Below the pieces are notes generated by a model. It did not search any database and was not told the DNA's origin. It saw only the letters and a program-made list of their open reading frames with translations. Source: JANQNX01 sp965601665 (GTDB taxonomy: Bacteria > Pseudomonadota > Gammaproteobacteria > Eutrophobiales > Eutrophobiaceae). From it: DNA of 64,000 nt. Each line of letters starts with the position of its first letter. Within the stretch, counting starts at the first letter, position 1. This document shows positions 53,777 to 62,540 of this stretch, piece by piece. The stretch is taken from the NCBI GenBank assembly GCA_965601665.1, contig OZ271833.1, positions 1,426,001 through 1,490,000 on the forward strand, given 5' to 3'. Both the position numbers and the translations under genes were made by a program.

Positions 53777-53830
53777 TTGTATGATGGGCAGGTGCTGCAG
53801 GGCACCTGTCCAGATTTACGAGGCCTTAAG

Positions 53831-54316
53831 ATGGAAGAAGTAGAAAAGAGAGTAATTAAAAAATATCCAAACCGTCGCTTGTACGATACGGAAGAAAGTA
53901 AATACATCACGCTGGAAGACATTCGCAAATTAGTGCTAAACAGTACACCGTTCATGGTAAAGGATGTTAAGACCGAGGAAGATCTTACCCGTACCATACT
54001 GTTACAAATCATTATCGAGCAGGAGGATGACGGGGAACCGCTGTTCTCGACCGATGCACTGTCACATATCATTCGTTTTTATGGCGACTCGATACAGTCT
54101 GTTGCCGGGGACTATATTCAGCAGAGTATTAACCTGTTTGTTAACCAGCAAAAACAAATCCAGGAACAACTCTCGTCTGCTGTTAACACGAACCCGTTGA
54201 CCGCCATGGCCGAGATGACTGAAAAGAACATGGATATGTGGAAAAAAATGCAGGAAAACTTTTTCAAGTCCGCGATGCAGAATACAGCCAACGCAAAAAA
54301 ATCTGACAACGAGTAA
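53831..54316 (+). CDS. phaR: PHB-responsive repressor PhaR
   Basis: A 161-residue regulator. The N-terminal PHB/PHA accumulation DNA-binding domain reads RVIKKYPNRRLYDTEESKYI and TLEDIRKLV; the second PHB-accumulation domain follows (TRTILLQIIIEQE, LSHIIRFYGD). PhaR represses phasin genes and is released by binding PHB granules. ATG at 53831 follows GAGG and starts the conserved domain; an upstream frame reaching phaB is not conserved. Confidence 0.93.
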   Translation: MEEVEKRVIKKYPNRRLYDTEESKYITLEDIRKLVLNSTPFMVKDVKTEEDLTRTILLQIIIEQEDDGEPLFSTDALSHIIRFYGDSIQSVAGDYIQQSINLFVNQQKQIQEQLSSAVNTNPLTAMAEMTEKNMDMWKKMQENFFKSAMQNTANAKKSDNE

Positions 54317-54398
54317 TAAAATCCACTTTTTCTAGAAATATACATACCTTTCAATTAGTTATAACCCGGCAACATCGCGCACTAAATACGATTTCCTG

Positions 54399-54427
54399 TT
54401 GACAAACAGCTCCGCTACAGTTATGCT
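54399..54427 (+). promoter_or_regulatory. Phasin promoter
   Basis: TTGACA (54399-54404), 17-base spacer, TATGCT (54422-54427). A TGC-rich stretch and the candidate PhaR dyad (54439-54455) start within and just after the -10. Confidence 0.7.
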
Positions 54428-54438
54428 GCATTGCAATA

Positions 54439-54455
54439 TTGTTGCATCGCACCAA
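54439..54455. promoter_or_regulatory. Candidate PhaR operator at the phasin promoter
   Basis: TTGTTGCATCGCACCAA, 15 of 17 bases equal to the dyad before phaA; it is preceded by a further TGC-rich half (TGCTGCATTGCAA). It lies around the expected transcription start, the place for a repressor. Confidence 0.6.
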
Positions 54456-54469
54456 ACGGAGGAGCAGAT

Positions 54470-54823
54470 ATGAACAATGAATATATTGAAAAAATGAACA
54501 AGCTGGGTAAATCAGGTTATGACGCCATGAAAGAGCTGTACGAAATGAACATGCGTTTAGTCGGCCAGTTTTCCGAGCAACAGGCAGCATTCTTCAATTT
54601 ATACATGGAGTATGCTACTTCACAAATGGACATGATCGGTAAGTCAAAAGACTACAAGGACATTATTTCCAAGCAGACTGAACTCATGAGTGAGGCCAGT
54701 GAAAAAGTACAGGGAATTGCCCGAAATACGGTTGATATACTGAATGAGTCCAAAGACGAAGTCAGTGCCTGGGTAGAGAAAGAAGTAAAACAGGCCAGTA
54801 AAGCAGTTCCTTTTACTCACTAA
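54470..54823 (+). CDS. phaP: Phasin (PHA granule-associated protein)
   Basis: A 117-residue, highly helical amphipathic protein of the phasin type: MNNEYIEKMNKLGKSGYDAM, YEMNMRLVGQFSEQQAAFF and a C-terminal helix ending KQASKAVPF. Phasins coat PHB granules and control their size. GGAGGA precedes the ATG at 54470. It has its own promoter and candidate PhaR operator. Confidence 0.85.
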   Translation: MNNEYIEKMNKLGKSGYDAMKELYEMNMRLVGQFSEQQAAFFNLYMEYATSQMDMIGKSKDYKDIISKQTELMSEASEKVQGIARNTVDILNESKDEVSAWVEKEVKQASKAVPFTH

Positions 54824-54857
54824 GCCAGACTAAAGTTTAAAGAACCCCTACTTATTA

Positions 54858-54891
54858 CCACAGTTCTGCGTGAGCAGGCTGTGGTTTTTTT
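54858..54891 (+). terminator. Terminator of the phasin gene
   Basis: CCACAG, TT, CTGC, GTGA loop, GCAG, CTGTGG followed by seven Ts: a bulged hairpin that runs right up to the purF stop on the other strand. Confidence 0.88.
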
Positions 54892-56404
54892 ATTGATTTT
54901 TTAGCAGGTCGGTAAGACCTTCATCAATAATCTGTTTTTCCTTGGCACCATCGTTGCGCATGGTTTCAAGATGAGCCAGATAATCTTCACTGATATCGCC
55001 GGTAACATATTCACCTGAAAAACACGATGTATCAAACCGGGTGATTTCGTCATTACCCTTGCTACAGCTGTCAATCAGGTCATCCAACTCCTGGTAAACC
55101 AGCCAGTCAGCGCCTATCTCTTCGGCCACCTCTTCAGCCGTCTTGTTAAAGGCAATAAGCTCATGCACCGCAGGCATGTCGATACCGTATACGTTAGGAT
55201 GTCTTACAGGTGGCGCAGCCGACGCGACATACACCTGTTTTGCCCCTGCCTCGCGGGCCATTAGTACGATTTCCTTGGATGTTGTTCCCCTGACAATTGA
55301 GTCGTCAACCAGCAGCACATTCTTATCTTTGAATTCAAGCTCTATCGCATTCAGTTTCTGGCGCACAGATTTTTTCCGAATTGCCTGGCCTGGCATGATA
55401 AAGGTACGTGGAATATAGCGATTCTTAACAAACCCTTCCCTGTATTTCACACCCAGGTCATTGGCAAGGGGAAGTGCAGCTGTTCGGCTCGAGTCAGGGA
55501 TAGGAATAACAACATCAATATCATGGTCAGGTCTTAATTCCATGATCTTTTTAGCCAGTTTCTCACCCATGCGTAGTCTTGCCTTGTAGACAGAAATACC
55601 ATCAATGATGGAATCAGGCCTGGCCAGGTAGACATACTCGAAAATACAGGGGTTATGTGTTGAACTCACGGCACATTGTTGTGTGTACAACTGTCCATCA
55701 AGGGAAATAAACACGGCCTCGCCAGGCTCAATGTCACGCAGCCGCTCAAAGTCCAGCGCGTCTATAGCGACGCTTTCAGACGCAATGATAAACTCGGCGC
55801 CGAGGTCGGTCTTTCGTTCGCCAAATACAATCGGGCGTATGCCATTCGGATCCCTGAAACCTATAATTCCCACACCGGTAATCATGGCAACAGCAGCGTA
55901 ACTGCCACGACAACGTTTGTGCAGGTTGCGCACAGCCTGGAAGATATCAGCAGGCTGCAAGTCCGTCCGGAGTTTGCCTGCACGACTTAATTCATGCGCA
56001 AGGATATTTAGCAATACCTCGGAATCTGAATTGGTATTCAGGTGGCGCAGATCGTCTCTCATCAGGTCTTCTTTGAGTGATTCGGCATTGGTCAGGTTGC
56101 CATTGTGCGCCAATGTGATGCCATAGGGTGTATTAACATAAAACGGTTGCGCTTCTGCTGAAGAAGAACAGCCCGCAGTCGGGTAGCGGACATGGCCAAT
56201 GCCCATGTTGCCTTTCAGATTTACCATGTGCCGGGTATGAAAGACATCCCGTACCAGTCCATTATCCTTGCGCAGGTAGAGCTTGGTATCATCGCAAGTG
56301 ACCATGCCGGCCGCGTCCTGGCCGCGATGTTGTAAGACGGTCAGGCCGTCATAGATAGCCTGGTTAACCGGGTTCTTGGCAACTAAACCTATTATTGCGC
56401 ACAT
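54890..56404 (-). CDS. purF: Amidophosphoribosyltransferase
   Basis: First committed enzyme of purine synthesis, 504 residues. Class II glutaminase with nucleophile Cys2 (MCAIIGLVA), LTVLQHRGQDAAGM, and the PRPP-binding loop VLLVDDSIVRGTTSKE in the C-terminal transferase domain. cvpA lies 18 bases upstream on the same strand, the usual gammaproteobacterial arrangement. Confidence 0.97.
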   Translation of the reverse strand: MCAIIGLVAKNPVNQAIYDGLTVLQHRGQDAAGMVTCDDTKLYLRKDNGLVRDVFHTRHMVNLKGNMGIGHVRYPTAGCSSSAEAQPFYVNTPYGITLAHNGNLTNAESLKEDLMRDDLRHLNTNSDSEVLLNILAHELSRAGKLRTDLQPADIFQAVRNLHKRCRGSYAAVAMITGVGIIGFRDPNGIRPIVFGERKTDLGAEFIIASESVAIDALDFERLRDIEPGEAVFISLDGQLYTQQCAVSSTHNPCIFEYVYLARPDSIIDGISVYKARLRMGEKLAKKIMELRPDHDIDVVIPIPDSSRTAALPLANDLGVKYREGFVKNRYIPRTFIMPGQAIRKKSVRQKLNAIELEFKDKNVLLVDDSIVRGTTSKEIVLMAREAGAKQVYVASAAPPVRHPNVYGIDMPAVHELIAFNKTAEEVAEEIGADWLVYQELDDLIDSCSKGNDEITRFDTSCFSGEYVTGDISEDYLAHLETMRNDGAKEKQIIDEGLTDLLKNQ

Positions 56405-56422
56405 GCTGCTGGCAAGCTCCTT

Positions 56423-56944
56423 TCAACTGGTAGATTTTGTTGAATCATAGGAATGGTATTCAATAATCGATTCCGGCAGAAACCGATAACACCATATACC
56501 AATTCGCTCAAAAGGATCTACCAGTTTTGAACGTTCCCACCAGTTTTCCTGTGGCATCAATGTAAAGCCACCGAGGAAAACAATCACCGCGACGATAATG
56601 ACACCCAGGCCCATACCAAAAAAAAGACCAAGAATGCGGTCAGCAGCCGTTAACCCTGCCCGACCCAACAACTTTACGATGAAGTAACTCAACAGGCTGA
56701 GCAAAACCAGGCAAATGATAAACGAGGCCACAAACGCCAGTGCAGTTCGAAGCAACTCATTTTCAACAACGTTGGAAAAAAGCGGCGTTGCCAACGGCAA
56801 CAGCTTGATTGACGCACCAAATGCCAACGCCCATGACAGTAATGAAAAAACGATATTCAGAAAGCCATAAAACACGCCCACGATCGCAGGCAAGATCAGA
56901 ACACTGATGATAACTATATCGAAAGCGGACATTGTTATGGTCAC
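56423..56944 (-). CDS. cvpA: CvpA-family inner-membrane protein
   Basis: A 173-residue membrane protein with four helices (about residues 7-27, 30-55, 65-85 and 105-125), related to the colicin V production protein. GTG at 56944 overlaps the dedD stop (GTGA); the ATG at 56932 gives the more usual MSAFDIVII start. It lies directly before purF. Confidence 0.92.
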   Translation of the reverse strand: MTITMSAFDIVIISVLILPAIVGVFYGFLNIVFSLLSWALAFGASIKLLPLATPLFSNVVENELLRTALAFVASFIICLVLLSLLSYFIVKLLGRAGLTAADRILGLFFGMGLGVIIVAVIVFLGGFTLMPQENWWERSKLVDPFERIGIWCYRFLPESIIEYHSYDSTKSTS

Positions 56945-57576
56945 GGGTAACGCAACACAATACCCTGCAACTGCATTTTTTCATTGATTGACTTGAGCAA
57001 CTTCTCAGCATCGGAACGTAACAGCTCAGGGCCTACACGGACCCGGTAACTTGTTTTATTGTCCTTACTCAGCGGCTCAACAAAAGCAGGATAGCCTTCC
57101 TTACGCAGGCTCAGGTTCATTTTATCTGCATTGACCTTACTATTGAAACTGCCTAGCTGCACAACCCAGGCAGAAAGACCAACGGGTTTATCCTTATCGG
57201 TCTTCTCTTGCTTGCTGGCAGCTACAGGTTCCTGCCTGGTTTCGGTGACCTGGGGTTGCTTGTCACTGATTACACCTGGCTCGATAGCGACTTGTTCAAT
57301 TGGCGTTTGCTCCGTCGTCTGCACTGGAGCCGGTTCTGTTTCAGCAGGCTGTGCTTCGGCAGTCTCGGTAATATTTTCCGGTTCTACAGCGGGTTTCCCT
57401 GTTTCTGTTATCGGTACCAGCGTGGGTTTGAACGTATCTGCCGGCTGGGCAGGAATATTGGTTTCATCTATAGCACCGGTGTCTACAGGCCCGGTCAATA
57501 TCATGGGTATAAAGATAACGGCCAGTACTACCAGGACAGCAGCACCGACCAGACGTTCTTTTAAGCGAGGATGCAT
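56941..57576 (-). CDS. dedD: DedD-like SPOR-domain protein
   Basis: A 211-residue single-span protein: cytoplasmic start, one helix (VGAAVLVVLAVIFIPMIL), a long Pro/Glu/Thr-rich periplasmic linker, and a C-terminal SPOR domain (about 132-211: WVVQLGSFNSKVNADKMNLS, then YRVRVGPELLRSDAEKLL) that binds denuded septal glycan. DedD aids cell division. It lies between folC and cvpA as in E. coli. Confidence 0.92.
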   Translation of the reverse strand: MHPRLKERLVGAAVLVVLAVIFIPMILTGPVDTGAIDETNIPAQPADTFKPTLVPITETGKPAVEPENITETAEAQPAETEPAPVQTTEQTPIEQVAIEPGVISDKQPQVTETRQEPVAASKQEKTDKDKPVGLSAWVVQLGSFNSKVNADKMNLSLRKEGYPAFVEPLSKDNKTSYRVRVGPELLRSDAEKLLKSINEKMQLQGIVLRYP

Positions 57577-57581
57577 AACAA

Positions 57582-58817
57582 TTAATTCATGCAGCGCAAG
57601 GCAGCGCCAACGGTAAGAAAAGAGCCTGTGATAACAATTCTATCACCCGGAATTGCCTTGGCGCGAATACCTGCCAGTGCGTCCGCAACACTATCGTAAC
57701 CGCGAATATTATCGCGAATGTCCAGTTCTGCCAGGGCATTAATCAGTTGCGCAGAATCGCAGCCGCGGTCTTCGGCCAGCGTTACGACACTCCAGCTATC
57801 TGCGACCCGGCCGAGCTCCGATAACACCATGTCATGCGTTTTATCTTTAAGCATGCCTATTAGAATATGCGTTTTACCGATGCACGGCACCGACTGCAGG
57901 TTCTTGATTAATGCCTGAACTGATTCACGGTTATGTGCAACATCAAGAATCATTTCTATTTCGCCCGGGATTTGTTGCATGCGACCATGCAATCGAAAGT
58001 TGGCCAGACCGTTTCGAATGGCGTCTTCCTGTACCGGGAATTCATGGCTGATATTTTCCAGCACCATCAAGACGCCCGCCGCATTCTGTAACTGGAATTC
58101 ACAATATTGCATGGGTCTCGGTAAATCCAGCCAGCTCCTGTGCGCCGATTGCCAGTTCCAGCCGTTTTCTGTTGTCTCGTAACTGAAGTCCTCGCCTGCA
58201 AGCGATAGCGGTGTTCCCAGCGCGCTGGCACAGTCAATAATGGTTTGCGGCGGGTTGGGGTCTGAGCATACGGCCGGGGCCATGTTTCTAAAGATACCTG
58301 CCTTCTCGCGGCCTATACTTTCACGCGTGTTTCCAAGCCACTGTTGATGATCCAGATCGATAGAGCTTATCAGCGCGGCGTCTGCGTCCAGTATATTTAC
58401 CGCATCAAGGCGGCCGCCAAGGCCGACCTCAAGGATGGCAATATCCACGTCGTGCTGTCTGAACAGGTCCAGTGCCGCCAGCGTACCAAATTCAAAGTAG
58501 GTCAGTGAGATATCACCTCGGGCACGGTCGATACGGTCGAAAGACTCGCATAGCTCCGCATCCGAGACCTCATTACCGTCTACGCAGATACGTTCGTTAT
58601 AGTTTATGAGATGAGGTGACGTGTAACGCCCAACCTTGTAGCCGGCGCGGCGCAGTATTTCATCAAGCATGGTAACACTGGAACCCTTGCCATTCGTTCC
58701 AGCAACACTGACAACCGTGTAAGCAGGCTTCAGCATACCCATGTTATCGGCCACACGGCGACAACGTTCCAGGCCCAGTTCAATGGCAGTGAAGTGCAGG
58801 CTCTCCTGCCACTTCAA
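57582..58817 (-). CDS. folC: Dihydrofolate synthase/folylpolyglutamate synthase
   Basis: ATP-dependent ligase of 411 residues from TTG at 58817. The ATP loop SVAGTNGKGSSV (about 37-48), YTSPHLINYNERI and the DVAHNRESVQAL segment are family markers. The conserved family sequence continues upstream of this TTG in the same frame (RFNSLEKWLKW), where no ATG, GTG or TTG lies close; a CTG about 15 codons upstream has GGGAGC before it. The real start is therefore uncertain. Confidence 0.92.
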   Translation of the reverse strand: MKWQESLHFTAIELGLERCRRVADNMGMLKPAYTVVSVAGTNGKGSSVTMLDEILRRAGYKVGRYTSPHLINYNERICVDGNEVSDAELCESFDRIDRARGDISLTYFEFGTLAALDLFRQHDVDIAILEVGLGGRLDAVNILDADAALISSIDLDHQQWLGNTRESIGREKAGIFRNMAPAVCSDPNPPQTIIDCASALGTPLSLAGEDFSYETTENGWNWQSAHRSWLDLPRPMQYCEFQLQNAAGVLMVLENISHEFPVQEDAIRNGLANFRLHGRMQQIPGEIEMILDVAHNRESVQALIKNLQSVPCIGKTHILIGMLKDKTHDMVLSELGRVADSWSVVTLAEDRGCDSAQLINALAELDIRDNIRGYDSVADALAGIRAKAIPGDRIVITGSFLTVGAALRCMN

Positions 58818-58894
58818 CCATTTTTCCAGGCTGTTAAATCGTAATTGTCCTTTATTTTGCAGCTGTCGGCTCCCGGGCTGGTCTGTATCTGATG

Positions 58895-59758
58895 TCAGGA
58901 GTTCGCTGGTTGCCTCATTAACATGGAAACCAGGTTGGCAATTTTTGGCCTGAGTTCACGTCGGTCAATAATCATGTCGATTTGCCCATGCTGTAACAGG
59001 AATTCGCTGCGCTGGAAGCCCTCCGGTAATGTCTCTCTTACGGTTTGCTCTATAACGCGGGGACCGGCAAAACCGATAAGTGCGCCTGGCTCGGCAATGT
59101 TGATATCACCAAGACTGGCAAGGCTGGCAGTGACACCACCCATTGTGGGATCGGTCATAACCGATATAAAGGGAAGTCCATTTTTTTGCAACGCTGCGAT
59201 CGCCGCACTTGTTTTGGCCATTTGCATTAATGAAAACAGGGCTTCCTGCATTCTTGCCCCGCCACTGGTAGAAAAACAGATCATTGGGCAACGCATTTCG
59301 ATTGCCGCTTCTGCCGCCAGCACAAAGCGCTCACCAACGACCGCACCCATCGAACCGCCCATGAAGTCAAATTCGAACGCACAGGCTACGACCGGTATGC
59401 CCGTGAGTTGCCCTGACGTAGCCACCAGAGCATCATCTTCGCCAGTTTGTTTTTGTGCCTGGCCAAGTCTGTCGCGGTAGCGCTTGTTGTCTCGAAACTT
59501 GAGCTTATCCACCGGCTTCAGGTTAACACCAATTTCCTCGGTGGTTTCCTGGTCAAGGAAATCAGCCAGGCGCTGCCTTGCACGAAGCCGCATGTGGTAA
59601 CCGCACTTTGGACAAACTTCAAGATTGCGTTCCAGCTCTGCCCTGTAAAGAACCGCGTTGCACGAAGCACATTTAGTCCATAGACCTTCAGGCACCGTAC
59701 GGCGATTGCTGCCGTTGGTCTTGATACGCGAGGGAAGTATTTTTTCGAACCAGCTCAT
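58895..59758 (-). CDS. accD: Acetyl-CoA carboxylase carboxyltransferase subunit beta
   Basis: Part of acetyl-CoA carboxylase, 287 residues. The zinc ribbon has Cys30, Cys33, Cys49 and Cys52, and the carboxyltransferase core shows FEFDFMGGSMGAVVGERF and STSGGARMQEALFSLMQM. Position between trpA and folC is standard for gammaproteobacteria. Confidence 0.96.
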   Translation of the reverse strand: MSWFEKILPSRIKTNGSNRRTVPEGLWTKCASCNAVLYRAELERNLEVCPKCGYHMRLRARQRLADFLDQETTEEIGVNLKPVDKLKFRDNKRYRDRLGQAQKQTGEDDALVATSGQLTGIPVVACAFEFDFMGGSMGAVVGERFVLAAEAAIEMRCPMICFSTSGGARMQEALFSLMQMAKTSAAIAALQKNGLPFISVMTDPTMGGVTASLASLGDINIAEPGALIGFAGPRVIEQTVRETLPEGFQRSEFLLQHGQIDMIIDRRELRPKIANLVSMLMRQPANS

Positions 59759-59770
59759 GCGTTGAGTAAA

Positions 59771-60574
59771 TTAGTTATCCAATGACTCTCTAATCGTCGT
59801 TATAAAACCTGTAATGTCCTGTTTAAGTGCTTCTGGCTCACCATTGTAATCGGCTATATGCTCTACAAGCGCACTACCAATAACAACCGCATCACAGATT
59901 TTTCCAACCTCGGCCGCGGTTTGCGCATCCTTGATACCAAAACCCACACCCAGCGGCAAGCTGGTCATAGCTCGTATTTCATCCAGCTTGGCGGCAACCG
60001 CAGTTGTATCAAGCCTGTCACTACCGGTAACACCTTTAAGCGATACATAATACAGGAAGCCAGACCCAACTTCACAGATTCGTTGCAACCTGTCAGCCCG
60101 GGTCGTCGGTGAAATGAGGAATATTTGATCAATAGCATGCTCTTGAAAAACATGGCTAAACTCAGCGGCTTCCTCGGGCGGCATATCTACCACCAGAATA
60201 CCATCCACACCGGATTCACCGGCTTTTGCTGCGAACTTATCGTAGCCCATAACCTCTATGGGATTTAAATAGCCCATCAATACAACAGGTGTATTGGCAT
60301 CGTGTTGCCTGAACTCTCGCACTATGTCGAAAACATCATCCGAACTGGTGCCATTTTTAAGAGCTCTTTCACTGGCGCGCTGTATCACCGGTCCATCTGC
60401 CATGGGATCCGAGAAGGGCACTCCCAGCTCTATAATATCTGCACCACCCGCAACCAGCTCCTGCATGAGTCCTGCTGTCAACGACTTTTCAGGATCGCCT
60501 GCAGTCAGGAAAGGAATCAGCGCCTTTTTATTCGAGGCCTTTAGTTGCTTAAAGCAATCAGAAATTCTACTCAT
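59771..60574 (-). CDS. trpA: Tryptophan synthase alpha subunit
   Basis: TIM-barrel subunit of 267 residues that releases indole. Catalytic Glu49 (DIIELGVPFSDP) and Asp60 (MADGPVIQRA) match the E. coli numbering; VLMGYLNP and GVGFGIKD phosphate-site loops are present. It follows trpB after about 110 bases. Confidence 0.97.
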   Translation of the reverse strand: MSRISDCFKQLKASNKKALIPFLTAGDPEKSLTAGLMQELVAGGADIIELGVPFSDPMADGPVIQRASERALKNGTSSDDVFDIVREFRQHDANTPVVLMGYLNPIEVMGYDKFAAKAGESGVDGILVVDMPPEEAAEFSHVFQEHAIDQIFLISPTTRADRLQRICEVGSGFLYYVSLKGVTGSDRLDTTAVAAKLDEIRAMTSLPLGVGFGIKDAQTAAEVGKICDAVVIGSALVEHIADYNGEPEALKQDITGFITTIRESLDN

Positions 60575-60685
60575 GCTACAAATCCAAGATGAACGTTATC
60601 TAATTAAAGACTGTGAAAAATATATACGGGATAACGTGGTCTGTTTACACAACATTAACAACCAGGTTGTACCAGTAATGGGTAC

Positions 60686-61921
60686 TTAAAGGGTTATTCC
60701 CTCATGTGATGCCACGGTATGGATATCTTTATCGCCGCGACCAGACAAATTACAAACTATCACTTTGTCTTTGGACATGTCCCGTGCGAGCTTGGCCGTA
60801 TAAGCAAGTGCATGGCTGGACTCCAGCGCCGGAATAATGCCCTCTATACGGGTTAAGTCGTGAAATGCCTGTAGCGTCTCGGTGTCCGTTGCTGATACAT
60901 AATTGGCACGACCGGAGTCCTTTAACCAGGCATGCTCAGGTCCAACGCCGGGATAATCGAGACCTGCAGAGATAGAATGGGTTTCAATAATCTGACCGTA
61001 GTTGTCTTCCATCAGGTAGGTACGATTTCCATGTAGTACGCCTGCCTTACCTGCATTCAGGGGCGCAGCATGGCGACCCGATTCGATACCATCCCCGGCA
61101 GCTTCGACGCCGTAGATAGCTACATCAGGATCATCAAGGAAATCATGAAACAGTCCGATTGCGTTGGAACCACCACCAACACAGGCCACAATTGCATCAG
61201 GCAGGCTGCCAATGTCATCAAGACACTGCTGACGCGCCTCACGGCCCACCACGGCATTAAAATCTCTGACCATTGCAGGATACGGGTGCGGACCGGCCAC
61301 CGTTCCAATAATATAAAAGGTGTCATCTACGTTCGTTACCCAGTCGCGCATGGCTTCATTCAAGGCATCTTTAAGCGTGCGTGAACCGGCTGTGACAGGA
61401 ACGACAGTGGCCCCCAGCAATTTCATCCTGAACACATTAATAGCCTGACGCTGGATATCTTCCGCGCCCATATAAACGATGCATTCCATTCCATATCGAG
61501 CAGCGACAGTAGCACTGGCAACACCGTGTTGACCGGCGCCTGTTTCGGCAATAATTCTGCGCTTGCCCATGTGTCTGGCAAGTAATGCCTGGCCTACCGT
61601 ATTGTTAATTTTATGCGCGCCAGTATGGTTCAAATCTTCGCGTTTAAGAAAAATCTTCGCACCACCAAGGGTTTCGCTCCAGCGTTTCGCATAGTACAGC
61701 GGTGAAGGGCGACCAACAAAGTGCTTGAGGTCATGCTCAAACTCCTCAATAAATGCAGGATCCTTGCTGTATTTCTCATAGGCCAGTTCGAGTTCATCCA
61801 GTGGGCCCATCAGCGTTTCGGCAACGAACTTGCCGCCATAAGGGCCAAAGTGTCCCCGGCTATCCGGCATGGATTTGAATGATTTGACGTGAGCTATTTT
61901 TTTAATGGCTGCTTCTGACAT
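60686..61921 (-). CDS. trpB: Tryptophan synthase beta subunit
   Basis: PLP enzyme of 411 residues joining indole and serine. The PLP lysine lies in NHTGAHKINN (Lys104); GAGQHGVASA and CVGGGSNAIG hold the substrate and PLP phosphate. The ATG at 61921 overlaps the end of trpF by 20 bases; an internal ATG at 61870 (MPDSRGHFGPYGG) starts the conserved domain. Confidence 0.97.
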   Translation of the reverse strand: MSEAAIKKIAHVKSFKSMPDSRGHFGPYGGKFVAETLMGPLDELELAYEKYSKDPAFIEEFEHDLKHFVGRPSPLYYAKRWSETLGGAKIFLKREDLNHTGAHKINNTVGQALLARHMGKRRIIAETGAGQHGVASATVAARYGMECIVYMGAEDIQRQAINVFRMKLLGATVVPVTAGSRTLKDALNEAMRDWVTNVDDTFYIIGTVAGPHPYPAMVRDFNAVVGREARQQCLDDIGSLPDAIVACVGGGSNAIGLFHDFLDDPDVAIYGVEAAGDGIESGRHAAPLNAGKAGVLHGNRTYLMEDNYGQIIETHSISAGLDYPGVGPEHAWLKDSGRANYVSATDTETLQAFHDLTRIEGIIPALESSHALAYTAKLARDMSKDKVIVCNLSGRGDKDIHTVASHEGITL

Positions 61922-62540
61922 TGACTACTTCTCTTATAAACCGTTTTACCTTGTCGATATCTTTTTTCCCCTTACTGCTTTCAACGCCACCACTGACATC
62001 TACCGCGTAAGGATTCGTCTGCTCTATCGCTGATTGTACATTTTCCGGCGTTAAACCACCCGCTAATATTAGCGGTTTTTCACACTTTTCAGGTACCTTT
62101 TTCCAGTCAAATATCTGACCAGTGCCGCCAGGCAGATTATCTACATAGGTGTCGAGTAGCAGTGCGTTTGCAGATGAATATTGCTCTACAACCTGCAAGA
62201 TATCTGACTCTGGTTGCACAGCAAACGCTTTAATATAAGGCTTACCAAACTGACTGCAAGCATGTTCGGGCTCCTGTCCATGAAATTGCACTGTATCAAT
62301 GGCAACCTTGTCGAGCACCCGGGAAATTGTCTCACTGTCAGCGTCGACAAAAAGGCCAACCACGTTGACAAATGCCGGTAGCGCCAACGAAATTTCTCGT
62401 GCCAGTTCTATCGACACATAACGCGGGCTCGGTGGATAAAACACCAGGCCGATGGCATCGGCACCCGCATTGGCAATCGCTATGGCATCCTCGACACTGG
62501 TAACACCACAAATTTTAGTTTTCACACGCGCGTTGTTCAT
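61902..62540 (-). CDS. trpF: Phosphoribosylanthranilate isomerase
   Basis: TIM-barrel isomerase of tryptophan synthesis, 212 residues. Catalytic cysteine in KICGVTSVEDA and aspartate in TVQFHGQEP / LLDTYVDNLPGGTG, plus DVSGGVESSKG at the phosphate site. It is a stand-alone trpF, between truA and trpB, and its start overlaps the truA stop by four bases. Confidence 0.95.
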   Translation of the reverse strand: MNNARVKTKICGVTSVEDAIAIANAGADAIGLVFYPPSPRYVSIELAREISLALPAFVNVVGLFVDADSETISRVLDKVAIDTVQFHGQEPEHACSQFGKPYIKAFAVQPESDILQVVEQYSSANALLLDTYVDNLPGGTGQIFDWKKVPEKCEKPLILAGGLTPENVQSAIEQTNPYAVDVSGGVESSKGKKDIDKVKRFIREVVNVRSSH

